From positions 930,001 through 994,000 of the forward strand of contig OY720099.1 in assembly GCA_963082875.1 (NCBI GenBank): 64,000 nucleotides of DNA. Direction: 5' to 3'. Positions 31,401 through 44,600 of this stretch are shown here, in pieces. Position numbers and translations under genes: made by a program. The notes under the pieces are model-generated. The model was not told the origin of the DNA, searched no databases, and saw only the letters and a list, made by a program, of their open reading frames with translations. This stretch comes from Corella eumyota. Its lineage: Eukaryota > Chordata > Ascidiacea > Phlebobranchia > Corellidae. Each line of letters starts with the position of its first letter. Positions within the stretch are counted from its first letter, which is position 1.

Positions 31401-34400
31401 TATCTTAAATAACATTATTGGTAAAACCATATTACAATTTTTATTTACAGAAGTCATTATCACATACATATCCCTGTTCCTTTTTAAAAGTTTAAAGCAA
31501 CTACTATACCAAACATCTTAAAATGCAACTGCAAGAAAAAAACACAGTGTATAAAAAGAACAGTTAGTTGTTAGAAAGCATATAAGATTGCAGGTAAACA
31601 AACCAGCAAAAAGCTACTACACTTAATTCCAAAGGGCGTGCCAAGCATTTGGAGAACAAAATCGTTTTAACCTTAAGCATATTACAACTTATCCACTCAG
31701 GTTAAAGGGTGGGGTTAGGTTACATGTTACCATTGTTTTGGGAGCTGGTAATATGTCAACACGCGTGCGGTTAGAACACGTTGTTTGTGACATCACAAAA
31801 GAAATCAAACAGGTATTTTCTATTGTCTAAAGCCTTTTTACATGTCACTAACATAAAGTAACTCTTTAAAAATCTACAATTACAGTTTATGTTACAAAAA
31901 TAAAAGAGAGTGAAAGAGCCAGCGCATTATTAAAGAACTACGGACGTCAAATTGAATTATTTTTAACAAATAACATCAGCTGTTTAATGTTTATACCGTA
32001 AACATCATTTTGTTAATACCGACTTAAAGGTCATAGACTACACAAGTAATATGAGTTTATTTACCTGAATAAGGGAGCCAAAAAATATTACAAAACAATT
32101 AAAAAAAACACTAAAAATTTATGCTAATTTAACCATAAAAAATTCAACTATTTGGGGTAAAACAAGTACATTAATACAAAAAAATTAACAAGCCACCATG
32201 CTTCCATTGAAAGTATACATCTTAAAAACCATGTTTAAAGTAATTTAATATAACCGGACCATTATGAGGTCACAAAAACATAAAATATTTCTGCTTGAAT
32301 GACCATGTTATGTCAGTTTTCTTAACCTTTAAAACCCAACATCAAACTGACAACAATTTTGTTTCTTAAAATAGTAACTAGGTTAAATATTTAAACACTG
32401 TGCTGACTTATCCAACAACAAAAATTCTGAACCGTATTTCCTGATATTTAAAATACTGTTAAATGTTTGTATAAATTATCTTAACTGTGATCCAATATCT
32501 AGAACCTTAAGATATCTAAAGTAAGCCAGAACCTAATTTTAGGTAAATTCTAACATAAAATAAACCCCTTTTTAATGCCTACAAATTGTTTTTTTAAATA
32601 ACCCACAACCTAATTTTTATGGTGTTTTTTCCTCTTTCCTAAAACCTTAAAACTGAATCATTTTTTAACATTTTAAATTCTAACACAAAATGGACCTCTC
32701 CTGCCCCTTTGTTGCCATTGACCCGTACTAAGTCCACGGTGAACGAGTCCAAAATGTCGCTTCTTGTCCTGCTTGGTATGAAAAACATAATAACATCCAG
32801 GCGCAAAACATCTTTCTCCTGGTCCTGGTGTTTTTTTTTTGTTGTTTGTTTGAATTTGAGGAAACATTTTTTCCATTTGGGCCGTCACTATGGTTATAAA
32901 TAAGTTAAACTTATTAAATATAAATAAATCTTTACTAAAATCTACTTGGTGGTCTATCCTGTATCTATAAATCTTATTGTTTTACTAATTTTTTATCCAA
33001 AAAGTTTTTATACACTTTTTAAAAACTGTTGCTAAAAATCTGAAAAACTAACTAAAACTAAAGCTTAACAATTTTTCTCTTTTTTAGTGAAATAATGTAG
33101 TAAAAAATGAGTGATGAATATAAGACTATGTGTTTACCTGAAGTACGTTTTTGGTTCATTTTGGAGGTCGTGACCTTGGCTTGACGAACCAAGTCTTGAC
33201 GTTGTTTCTCAGAGGTTCGACGCTCACCCCTAATTCTTTGAAGGTCATTCCATAGTTTTGACCCTAAAAAATTTAAAAGTTTTAAAAATTTAGTTATAAT
33301 TTAAATAAAACAGTGCTGGTGCAATGGGCTACTAAATTTAACTCTGAAATCTAATTAAGTTAAGTATTAAATTGAAAAAAAAGGAGTTTAAGAGTATCTT
33401 ATGGGGTAAAACTTACGATCAGGGCTGCCAAGTCTTACTCCATTTTCTCCTTTTTGACTTACTGTTGTAATACGAGCTGTACCTTTAGTAACTTCTTTGG
33501 AAACTCTGTTTTCTGTTGTTTTCTAAATAATGAAAAATCTTAAAAATAAACTAATATCAATTTAGAATATAATTAAAACTGAAAAAAGTAGAACAAATTT
33601 TAAGTTAAATTTGCACAACTAAAACAATATTCACAATTTAGTATTTGGGTTTTAATTCCTAATAGTGTATATAGGTATTTAATATTGTTAAATATATTTT
33701 AAGTTTTTTTTAAATATATTTTTATATAAATATATTTTAAGCTTGTAAGAAGAGTGGATAAAACATTTAAAATGAATATATTGTAACTTGATATTACACA
33801 TAATATTTACACTCATTAGTTTGACATCTTTTCAGGAGCTTGCTTTCTAATTTTTAATCAGATTACCTTACTTTTAATTAAAAAGAAGCTTATCTTTTAA
33901 GTGTAATGTGTAAGCATATAACACTAAGTCAATATACTTAAAAAATTAAATCAAATACAACAGAAAAAAATTATTTAAATATTGTAAATAATTGTAACAA
34001 TAATTATATAAATAAAATGAACAAAAAAACATTGAACAATTTTATTGTTATTGTCCTAACAATGTTACTAAAATTAACCAAAAGGTAATTACCCTGGATG
34101 TTTTGGGTGCATCTGGAGACGGGGTATCATTCTGTCGTTCAACTGCTGGTTTGTTAAATTGGGGAATTCGAATTGGGGAGGGGCTTGGGTGGGTAGGTGG
34201 GTTGGATACGGTTGGCTGGTTACGGGGCTGAGTCTAAAAAAATTAAAAAATAAATTAAAGTTTCGTAAAAACCAGAAAAGTTGTAAGTAAATGTAATATT
34301 GATTAAATAAATGTTAACAAATTTATAAAAATAATAAAAAAGTTCATGATTTTAACAATTTATGTTTTAATGAATAAATAAGTAGTTTGTTATTTAAAAT

Positions 34401-37400
34401 ATGTTTATTACACTGCAATATTAAACAAACTTTAAATATTTCATGAATTAAAAATGAAAATCAAAAATTTTAATAATTAAAAATGAATATTAATTTGATT
34501 GAAAATTAGTTGATTAAACTTTATTATAAAATCAAATTTGTTATAATAAAAAAAAATGCAATGCAAAAATCAAAAAACAGCAATTTTTATAATTAACAAT
34601 TAGTAAAAATGCAGAACAAAATAGTTAACAAAAAAATCAAGAAAAATCAACAAAGTAATCAAAAGAATGTTAAGGAAAATGCAAATAATTGATTGAAGTT
34701 GATTATATGCAAAATTTTAAAATTAAATGACATCATTTTTTTATTGCAAAAATAATAACGCCAATATATTAAAACAAAATAAAAGCTAATGAAATAAATG
34801 GGTTATGTAATATGTTGTTTGTTAAATCAATTAGTTAATCAGCAAAAAAATATTTATTGTTATAAACTCAAAATTGTTATTTTGAAATGTTGATTATGAT
34901 TGAAATATAAATTTCAATTTGCAATGAAATTAAAATGGTGTTAATGAGATTTCCACTCACATTTACATTCTCCAGGGTTTCCACTTGATTTTCAACAGAG
35001 ACCACATTTGTTTCTAGTTTATCCTCAATCACGGTAGAGTTTTCTACTGTTATATTCTTATCTGCATTGTCGATGGCAACCATAGAAACTTGGTCCTTAA
35101 TTGTAGCTGTTTCCTCGTCAAGTTGAGGATAAACCTTTCCCGGCTTTTTATCACCTCCGGTGTTCACTTTTCGTTGAGTCGGCATTCCGTCAGGAGCTCC
35201 CCTTGAAACTTTATCCTCAATTTGATTAAAATCTCCCTCTAGTGGGTTATCAGCAATCGATTGTGATGTCACAAACCCAACAACCATGACTGGAGTTTCT
35301 TTTCGCTCAGATGATCCAGAAAGAGATTCACGACGTTCCACTTCAACGCCTTCGAGAGATTGTCGTGGCAACATTGTGACATCATTAAATTCAACATCAG
35401 TGCTTCCGTTTGGATTTAAAGTGTTTTCAATAAAATTATTAGTTTGACTCTTGTTGTTTTCGATCTGTGATTCATTGGAGTCATGATGTGATTCGTGATC
35501 AACACTCACGCCAAGATTTTCATTTTGGGATTCTTGAACATCATGATGAGTCTGGTGAATTTCATCGTGATAAACTGTATCATGGTTTTCATGAATTTTA
35601 AAACTTTCATTATCAACAATATTTTCATGTTGTGAGTTTTCATCATGATTTGTTTCGTGATTTTGTGAAAAGTTTGTAAGAGCTTGAGAGGGATTCACAA
35701 TGACATTATTCTCATGTGATTCATTTGCGCTATCATGATGATTATCATGTGTGAGATTTAAGTTACTGTTTTCATGCTTCATGATACCATCGTGAGGAAT
35801 CTTACTGTTTTCATAAAATTGACCTTCTTCATAACTCTCATCACGGTGTTGATTCCTCTCATCATTTTCATGACTTAAATTATGAGTTAATTCACGATTT
35901 TCATGAACAAAATCATGTGAATGACTAACATCACGATCATTTTCATGATTGATCACGAAATCATGAGACTGGGTTTGCATAAAACTTCTAAGTTCGTTTT
36001 GGAAATCATTTTCTTCACTTTCATAATTACTCTCATCCGAATCATCATCGGAATATCTCGCATTTTCCTGATACTCATAGTTTTCTTGAGCCTCATAGTT
36101 GTTCTGCTCATTTTCCCCATTGTTATTTACATGGTAACCTTGCTGTGATAACCTGTAAGACAACTTTGAGCCAGTTTCATTAATATCTGGTGGATCAGAA
36201 TTATTTTGTTCTTCGTGTTGGTTAAAAGAGTTTTCGTGATTTCTGTCGAATATTTCTAAAGGTGGGTTGATCTGCCGCTCATAATTCGAATTGTTAATTG
36301 AATTATGATGTAATAATTCACCATTGTTCGAAGGATTATCAGTTTGATTTTTAAATTCCTTGGTATTTAAATTAATATCTAAATCTGGTTCAAAATTTTG
36401 CTTAAAATTAAACTCGTTTGATTTATTTTGTGGAATTAAATTGTTTTGTGTGTTAAGATCATTATTGAGTTGCCATACCCTGTTATTTTGTTGCTGATTG
36501 ATTTGGGAATTGCCCTTCTCTCCTAAAATCTTAGATCTGAATATAAACAACATTTAATTATTAAATATGTCAAAAAATATGGTAAAGTACAAATTTTAAA
36601 TATAAACAAAAATTTCAATATCATTACATAAAGTTAAAAATAAAACCCTAAAATAAGATAATGTTTTGGCCATTTATATAGAAGAATAATTAAATAATAA
36701 TAAGAATTAAAATTTAATAATTTACACCTTTAGTATAGAAAAATGAAAGGAAGATAAGAATGTTTAAAAATCTGAAAATTATTTCATGAAATTGCGTAAT
36801 TTTGGAGCTCTGTAAAGATAGCTCTGGTTCTAGACAAACAAAAATATAACAAGTACCGTAACCATGGCAACAAGAAGTCACCTGGTTTTGACTTAAAACA
36901 ATCAACAAGTATACGTTTTAACATTTTTTTCTCTTTCCCACGAAATTTAATTAATCCTAAAAGTTGTGGAAACTTTGGTTTGCGTTTAATTCAAATATTG
37001 TCACGTTAAACAACGCTCTTTCAAGGGACACGAAAAACAATTTTTAAAGTCTGGTGGCCCTATTGTGTGTGTTAAAGTGAAGTGTTTAGTAAGAACACTT
37101 GATGTATTAACATCGTACACAGAGTGGTCTCAAATTAAACAAAATTTTAAACAAATAAATGGCCACTTCAAATACCCAGATAGCTACTTAAAATGCTTTC
37201 AAAAAGGTTTTTGTTTGAACTTAATAAAATTTTGTTATTTCAGAGTGTTTGATACATTAATAAAGTGCGTTGACTTAACATTAATACCAGGAATTTGTTC
37301 AAAAATAATAATCAAAATAAAACCTACTTTACCAATTAAATCTTTAGGAAATAAATCAACAAGATTTATAAGAACCTTTTCAAAACCACTTTTAAATATA

Positions 37401-40400
37401 TAAAATATTTTTTAATTTAAAATATTAAACGTTATAATATAAAGGGCTTTATAAGACAAAAACTGTTATTTATACTTAAAAAATTTTTTTTATATAAATT
37501 AATTACAAAGCTAACCAACAAAATAATTAAGTTTTCATCTAAATAAAAAGTTAAAAACCTTTTTTACCTTTGATCAATTCTTTCAAATTCTTGATTTGTG
37601 AACTCATCTGAGTCACTGTTTTCCACATACCCCGAATCATCGTTTGTATTGTTGGGTTTTACACCCGGGAAGTTCCCCTTAGGGTAATTAGAGGTCACAA
37701 ACTCTGCTCGTACACTTGAGCTTTCCGAGTCACCAAGTGGATGAAAATTTTCCCGAGCTTTTAGGTCAAAACTTTGTGGGTTACCTGTGGGGTCAAAATT
37801 TACCCTTAATTTGGGGCTTTCTACAGGGTCAAAATGATCCCTAAAATCGTCAAAATGATCTCGGTTTGGGGGATTTAATTGGGTTAAATTTTGTTCATTT
37901 TTTAAGGAATGTTTATCGTATTCTTGCCATGTGTTTTTATTATTGGGATTATGGGGGTTATTATTGGGGTTAAAATGGGAGAATTTGGGGTCAGGTTGGT
38001 AACCATTGGCAACATGGTTATCATGCAAATTGTAATCATCAAATTCTAGAGTTAAAAAAAACAAAAGTTTCGTGTTAAAACTTTTGTAACAAAAAGCATG
38101 CAAAAATGTTAATAAATAAATAAAATGTAACAAAAACTCGGTTAAAATTATATTTTTATTTATACTTAATTTTAAAATGACATAAAATTCTTTTTTATGC
38201 CTTAAACCCTCACAAACAGACAAATTTTTTGACAAAAGACTTACAAAGATTGACTTTGTAAAACTTTTAAACCAATAATGTTTAAATAAAAATCATTATA
38301 AAAAAAAAAACCACCAAATCTTATATTATTATAGTGTTTGCTTTTACAAAATCTTTACAATGGAAACAAGAATTTCGTTAACTTTACAATGTTGATTTAA
38401 AACCAAAGACTGGTAATGTTGAATACAAAAATATTTGTACAGATGTTTTTGAAAATCTAAATCAGGGTTTAGGAAAATATTATTGTCATTCTAACTGGTT
38501 TTTATTGTAAGTAAGTTTATACAATGCCTTACCTCCCCTAAGGTTTAGTTAAAATAATATTTTCGTAAGAAAATAAAGGCAACAAAAATAAATTCAAACT
38601 AAATGAAAATGTAACAATTCACAATACCAAAATTAAAAAATAACTGAAAATAAAAGTAACAAAATAAACAAATATGTAAATAAATATATATATTTTTTTG
38701 TATATCTTTATCTTCGATGTGGGAAAGTCGAATGCGCGACTTAAACATAAAGTAACATCAGTTACTCCGACCCAGTCTTAGTTGCCTGTGGCAGTTTGGG
38801 ATATTATAAAGACTATAATTGCCCGGTAATTATTTTGCTGATTAAGTGCTGGCTCAGCAGGAGTTCATAACGTTTATATCGCCTTACTCAAGGGCGCTAC
38901 AGCATGAGAGCAGTAGGGATTAAACCCACGACCTCATGTGTGGTGTAGCAAGTGTTCTTACCACTACACCATGCTGTCAGCATTTTCAGATTAAAAAACA
39001 AGTTCTCACCTTGTGAAGAAGCATTGGATTGATTATTATTGGGCATGTTGTATCTTACTCTTCTTTTCTTTGGCCCATCATGTAAAGTTGACTTCGCTAA
39101 ACTTGGGCTCTGGTCATTGAATTGCTGTTGTGACTGTTGTGTGACATGTGCCATGTGATCTTTTTGTGCCATTCCTCCAAATTCATCTGAGGCCTGGCCA
39201 GGTGATGTAGGACCACGTCGTATATTAGTCACCATTTCTGTTGATGGTATGACAATGTTTTGTTCGTTCTCATAACTACTTTTTCCGCTAACATGTCTTT
39301 TCTGGCGTTTTAAGTCAGTTTTTCGCTGCGAATTTGTAACTTGAGACTTTGCTGGACTTTTATGTGCAGATTTTGGCAACGGAACCGAATTTTTTTTAGA
39401 ATCTTTTGCATTTTTCTTCAAATTTTCATGCTCTGGTTGTGGAGTATTATTATAACTTGCCGATAAAGAATCAACATATTTCTGAGAGCGGTGAAAGTCA
39501 GATTTAACTGTGATGTCACCATCATTTATTGTGTTGTGAATACTAGGTTTGATCGGGGGAAGAACAGAGTAAGTGTACATTGTTGGTTTACCAGGAAGAA
39601 CAAAAATCTCCGGCATAATGCTCTGAAACATTTTAATTATATTTTAAAAGCTCCAAAAGATATTTGAAAATATACAGACTGTTTAAATTTCCGACTGAGA
39701 CTAACAAATTAGTATTTAAATCTAAGTTGTTGTTTATTACAATCTTATATCACAAAATACTTACATGTGGGGGCAAAAAATTTTTAACTTTTAATTCCAA
39801 TTCCTGTTTTTGTCGAACCTAAAAACAAAAAAAATTTGTAAATTTATTCAACTTTTTTAGGTTCAATTAATTTAATGTTGGAATATTGAAATCGTGTTAA
39901 ATGGTAAACAAAGAAATTGAAATTAAATAGGACTTTAAACAATCAAAAAAAACAAATACACAAAACTAAATAAAAACATTTATCCTCAGAAAAACAATTA
40001 TATTAATTTAATTTTCAGATTTAAGCTTTTTGTCCTACCATAACCTGTGCTTACATTTGTTAAATTACAAAAGCCCAAAGTAGATTAAAATAAGTCTAAA
40101 GTGCGATTACTCATGTGATTATAAATATTTATTAATCCAATAAACCATCGGTGCATGTGCTTACTTTGAATACAAATACTAATATAATAGTTTAATTAAA
40201 AAACTAATTACCAAAGCTAAACATCTTCCCACATGCTTTAAGAAAACATATTCCTGTGGTAGAATATCAGAACCCAGTTGGGCTTTAATTTCATCTCTTA
40301 AGTTGGAAACTAGTGTGTCAGGAAAAACTCTAAAAATACAACAAAAAATTATTATTAACAGGTTCTGTACACCTAAAATTTCGAGTTGTTATCGCTGAAA

Positions 40401-40715
40401 ATTATCAGTTTAAAGTGATGGATGTAATGTACAAAAACTTTAAAATTACTAAAGTGAACCTTAAAAATCCGGCAGAAAAAGTTTCTCCAATAATTTGGTG
40501 ACTGGCGTAGTTAAGTCTTTCCACCCAGTGCTCCATAGGAACAACTGAGACATGGAGGTCAACAAGCTGAAAAATGAAATATTTTTCTACTTTTTGTGCA
40601 TCAATTTTTACTGCTTTAATACCAAAAAAGTTATAACTAAACGTTTAAAAAAAACAACACTTACGTTATCAGACAGTGGACGACGTTGTTCTGCAGAATC
40701 TCCACGATACTTCAT
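28493..40715 (-). CDS. SPATA1: Spermatogenesis-associated protein 1 orthologue, greatly enlarged
   Basis: SPATA1 is a testis/cilium-associated coiled-coil protein of unknown biochemistry. Core exons, 5' to 3': 40665-40715, 40460-40566, 40212-40329, 39765-39818, 39010-39622, 37568-38045, 34961-36536, 34093-34233, 33417-33522, 33138-33263, 30840-30933, 29978-30092, 29005-29103, 28493-28621. Phase is kept throughout, giving 1268 residues; from memory the human protein is under 500. Recognition rests on both ends: LVDLHVSVVPMEHW, SAGFLRVFPDTLVSNLRDEI, and MPEIFVLPGKPTMYTYSVLP at the N terminus, and basic coiled coil QRQDLVRQAK, RDMWKKKFFEEKKKT and LRRKIEDAKIKLTGEI at the C terminus. The extra length is exons 5-7, about 890 residues of low-complexity sequence, in exon 7 rich in Asn, His and Glu (HEN and HDxxHEN units). 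Two other exons that fit the same phase lie in the 30934-33137 intron and are listed separately. Same strand as GDA and OXCT1, with wide spacing. Confidence 0.88.
30129..30825 (+). repeat. Minisatellite of about 56-bp units in a SPATA1 intron
   Basis: About a dozen units, each reading roughly AACCCAGTCTCAAGTTG, TACAAGTTTAAGATATT, ATTGACCTCATGATATT and ACCCC. Two units lack the same internal piece (at about 30359 and 30630, 271 bp apart), showing a higher-order duplication of about five units. The array lies between SPATA1 exons 29978-30092 and 30840-30933 and ends just before the donor of the latter. Confidence 0.9.
31046..31371 (-). CDS. Possible alternative 3'-terminal exon of SPATA1
   Basis: An open stretch begins after a good acceptor (TTTGTTTAG) in the phase left by SPATA1 exon 33138-33263 and encodes 108 residues to a TAA at 31046 (DANDLTEASVTQQLRKS, then GKKVRFNSSRASARVPS, then KPAPYRFRITDANINN). 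Used as a last exon it would replace the conserved C-terminal coiled coil with a basic, Ser/Asn-rich tail. I recognise no domain. No strong AATAAA follows, which weakens the case; it could also be a chance open frame. Confidence 0.4.
32673..32887 (-). CDS. Possible alternative SPATA1 exon encoding a C2H2-like zinc finger
   Basis: An open stretch of about 70 codons follows an AG at 32888-32889 whose phase fits the preceding SPATA1 exon (33138-33263). It reads MTAQMEKMFPQIQTNN and then CFAPGCYYVF, TKQDKKRHFGLVH, that is Cys-x4-Cys-x12-His-x4-His, a good C2H2 zinc-finger spacing, and ends at a stop at 32673. Several weak GT donors in the same phase lie before the stop, so it could be a cassette or a terminal exon. 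The core coiled coil reads cleanly when this exon is skipped. No zinc finger is known to me in SPATA1. The polypyrimidine tract is poor, so a separate small gene or pseudo-exon remains possible. Confidence 0.4.
38695..38983 (-). mobile_element. SINE (tRNA-derived), full length
   Basis: Reverse-orientation copy; on the minus strand it starts CTGACAGCATGGTGTAGTGG, then the box B GAGGTCGTGGGTTTAATCC, ending in the GATAAAGATATA tail. Its head lies about 26 bp from the donor of SPATA1 exon 39010-39622. Confidence 0.85.
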
Positions 40716-41631
40716 CTTTGTGCTTCTTTAAATCAAATTAAAAATTGCATATTTGTTGTGACTTTTGCATTCGTTTTGTTTTCGCATTTTCGCATATTAT
40801 TAACATCATATTTAGCATTTTACTTTGCCTTTCTTATTGAGTTTTCTGCATTACATTTTAATTTAGTACTACGGAATTTTTACCCAATTGCTCGACGTTT
40901 TATCGAGCAATCGCAGGTAATAAAATTTTTAACAATCTTTAGTTTTAATAAACCACGTGTTTTTAGTTTATGCGTTGCCAAGACTACGGGTAAAAACTCT
41001 TTTAATTTTTGAACTGTTCTATATTTAAAATTCCGCTGTTTGCTTTTTATAGCTCATTTCTAAACCAGTCTCGCTTATATATAACCTTAACTGACTTTTT
41101 ACATAGCATAACCTAGCTTAAAGCGCAAAAAAGGCTTAACTAAACCTATACAAAACACGAATATACTCCGCAGCGTCGTCTAGCGGATAACCAAAAACAC
41201 ATTTTTGGTTATTTAGTATCAAAAGTTCAATGTACCTATTTAAACTTTTAAAAAGAAATTTCTGCACAGTCAACTTTAACTTTTAAAGTTTTTATTAAAT
41301 TAAAATTAATCTAGTATATATTATCTTATGTATTCCCAGCAAATTAAATAAACAAGATATTTATTCTTCGCAAACTGTACAGTATAAGGTAATGAATAAA
41401 ACCAACAATAAGAAGGAAACTTCCATGGCTAAAAACATGATATAAACTCTTAAAAATAAGGTGTTGTGTAGATTTATAAAAACACAAAGCGTACTGAAGT
41501 TTAAAACAAATTAATAATAAATAAGTTTGTTCAGATCATAAAAAAACTTCAAAAAAATAGGTCAAATTTCATTGAAAAACAAAGTCTTAGATTAAATTAG
41601 TAAAAACAGGCTGTCAGGGTAAGGGCAGTTC
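40716..41631. other. Intergenic between OXCT1 and SPATA1
   Basis: Both neighbours are on the minus strand. An AATAAA on the minus strand at 41360-41365 lies about 270 nt beyond the OXCT1 stop and is a plausible poly(A) signal. The sequence nearest 40716 should hold the SPATA1 promoter or trans-splice acceptor; I see no TATA box I would defend. No repeats were recognised. Confidence 0.5.
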
Positions 41632-44600
41632 CTACTCAAGTGGCATGGTTTTAAGATCAGGTGACACCTCAAAATCACAACCAGTTGAATCTTTAATATC
41701 TTGAACAGTAAGACCTTCAGCTACCTCAGCCAAAATTAAACCTTTTGTTCGGTCTATGTTAAACACACACTAAAAAAAAATTTAGTATAAATAAAATTTA
41801 AATGTATTGCATTTTATTTTCATATAAATTTCTATTAATTCTTTTTCATAATTTTCTTTACAACCTAAATTTAAAGTAATCTTAACCCAAATGCAATAAA
41901 AGCAGTTATATTAAACTCTTTACAAAAACTCCTAAAATTTTACCATATACAGAATACCAACAACAAAATCCAAACCTTTTCAGTGATAATTGTATCAACA
42001 CACTGCTTCCCTGTCAATGGCAAATTACAATTATCCAAGATTTTATGTTTTCCTCCCTTAGCACAATGCTCCATCGTCACGACAACCTTGGTTCCCTGGC
42101 TCCCAACCAAATCCATTGCTCCACCCATTCCCTTAACCATTTTACCCTGTAGATTATATTGGGGATTAGTTATAGAAAAGCAGATGCAGTGGGTAATGGT
42201 ATTCACATTCACTTCTTTCTTTTAATATTATAGTCTACCAAAATTACAAATTCTCTAGAGTCATTATATTAATAAACAATTAAACAAAGTTAGGTGTAGT
42301 GGTCAAAAGACCTGGCTATACTACAGAAGGTCCTGTGTTCAATCACCACTGCTCTTATGCTGTAGCACTCTTGAGAAAGGCGCTATAAACAATATGACAT
42401 CCTGCTGAATTAACTCTTCATTTGCAGTTTAATTATCAAGCAATAATAAATTATAGTATCACAAACTGCCAAAGCCAACTTGGGACTGGGTCAAGGTAAC
42501 TGATGTTACTCTATGTTTAGGTTGTAAAGTTGACCATCCCATATTAGGAATAAATGTATATACAAATAAATAAAAATATTTCACATAAAATTAAAGTAAT
42601 TAAAACACTTTGGTGTGGACAACTTACGGGTATCATCCAGTTAGCTAAATCTCCAAACTTAGAAACTTGCATTCCACCCAACACAGTAAGATCAATGTGA
42701 CCACCTCTAATCATTCCAAAACTGTCATCACTTGAGAAAAACGAGGCTCCTGGCACAATTGTGACGGTTTCCTTGCCGGCATTTATTAGGTCAGCATCCA
42801 CTTCTTCCTTACGAGGAAAGGGACCCTTTATAAAAACGTATTTAGACTTGTTAAGCACCTTTTTAAACTAAAAGTAAGATGTCAAATACAATGTCATTGT
42901 TTAAGCAATGTTATATACTATAAGCAAATAAACCAGCGACATGGTGTTGTGGTTGGCGTAACAACATGAAATCATAAGTTTAATTCCAACTGCCTACATG
43001 ATGTGGCACTCTTGTAGTAAGGTATAACATATATTAATATAATAACAACCCTTACTGTGTAAGGCAACTCAAGACTGGTTCACAGCAATATTCACAAATA
43101 CAAACATATGTTTTAGGTTGTAAAGTAGATTGTTTTACATGAAAGATAAACGAAAATAAAAAACTTACTAAACCAATGACTCCATTTTCACTTTGCAATG
43201 TTACATTAACCCCTTCCTTGATATAATTACTGGCAAGCATGGGCATCCCTATCCCCAGGTTGGCATACATCCCATCCTTAAACTCCAATGCTGCCCTCTT
43301 TATAATTCTCTCTCTCATTTGAGCTCCAGGTGAAGCTGATTTAGTGTTGCTTGTATCTGGTTCTTTGTACAATGAAAGTCTCTGAAAAAATTAACTTAAG
43401 ATACACTACAGAGTTGAATATAAAATATTAGCAATAAGTGTACAATGCAATGTAGTTAAGTCTAACAACAAATCAAAATGTTAAAAAAACAGACAATTGA
43501 AAAATGGATATATTATATTTTTTATAAGACTTAGTAAGCCTACTTTATATGATCAAAAATAAACATAATTGTCATTAATTGTTTCACAGATTTTAAACAA
43601 ACATTAAAATATCTCTCTACCTCAATTCTTTTCTCAAAGTGATCACATTTAATAACTCTTTGTACAAACACACCGGGTATGTGAACATTCTCTGGAGATA
43701 TTTCCCCATTCTCAACAATTTCTTCTACTTCTACTATTGTGGTTTTTGCTGCCTAGAATAAATAAACAAGAAATTTACAAAATCCTTTAAAAAAATACTC
43801 TACAAATTAACAAAAAACACTTTTAACAGTTTTTTATCTGAGCTAGTTGCATCTATTTCATATACCCAATTTTACATGCAATTCATACACACAATAATAC
43901 TTTAAAAAAGATACATATAAAATAGACTGGGATAGAATGGAATGAAAGAATCAAATGACTTAATCCTTAACCCAAACCTTCATCAATTTAGAATACACTT
44001 AATACATTTGATCCACTTAATTTTTTTGTTCATGTATATTTTATTGTTATCGCTTTAAAATACAACTTAACTTACTTTACACATTGGAGGATTAAAGTTT
44101 CGTGCAGTTTTTCTAAAAATAAGATTTCCAGCTTTGTCAGCTTTCCAGGCCTTAATGAGAGCAAAATCTCCCGTTATACTTTCCTCCATCACATAATTCT
44201 GACCATTAAACTTTCTTGACTTTCAAAAAAAAAAAGTTAAATTTATTGAATTAATTAAAAAAAAATTACAACCTAACTTGTACCTCTCTTTTCTCGCTTG
44301 CTATCTCAATCTCACCATTACCCCCATACTTAATAGGTGCCCCCCCTTCATGAATAAGGGTCCCATATGCTGTAGGGGTAAAGAAAGCTGGGATTCCTGC
44401 TCCCCCGGCTCTTATTCTCTCTGCCAGGGTTCCTTGTGGTGTTAACTCAACCTGGAAAATTAAATTGATTTTTAAAGTAGAAAAATGTTTAACATTTTTT
44501 CTTTTATAATAATACAACATGTACTCAAAGTATATATATATAATTTTTTTTATATATTTATTTATTCTTTATAAGATGTTGACTTTAAAATATAAACATA

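Noticed and set aside
37065-37403. 112-codon plus-strand open frame in a SPATA1 intron
   Set aside because: AT-rich, hydrophobic composition with no recognised motif, antisense to the host gene, and no promoter or poly(A) signal.
40686-41012. 108-codon plus-strand open frame over the SPATA1 first exon
   Set aside because: Phe/Leu-rich translation typical of AT-rich DNA; overlaps a well-supported coding exon on the other strand.
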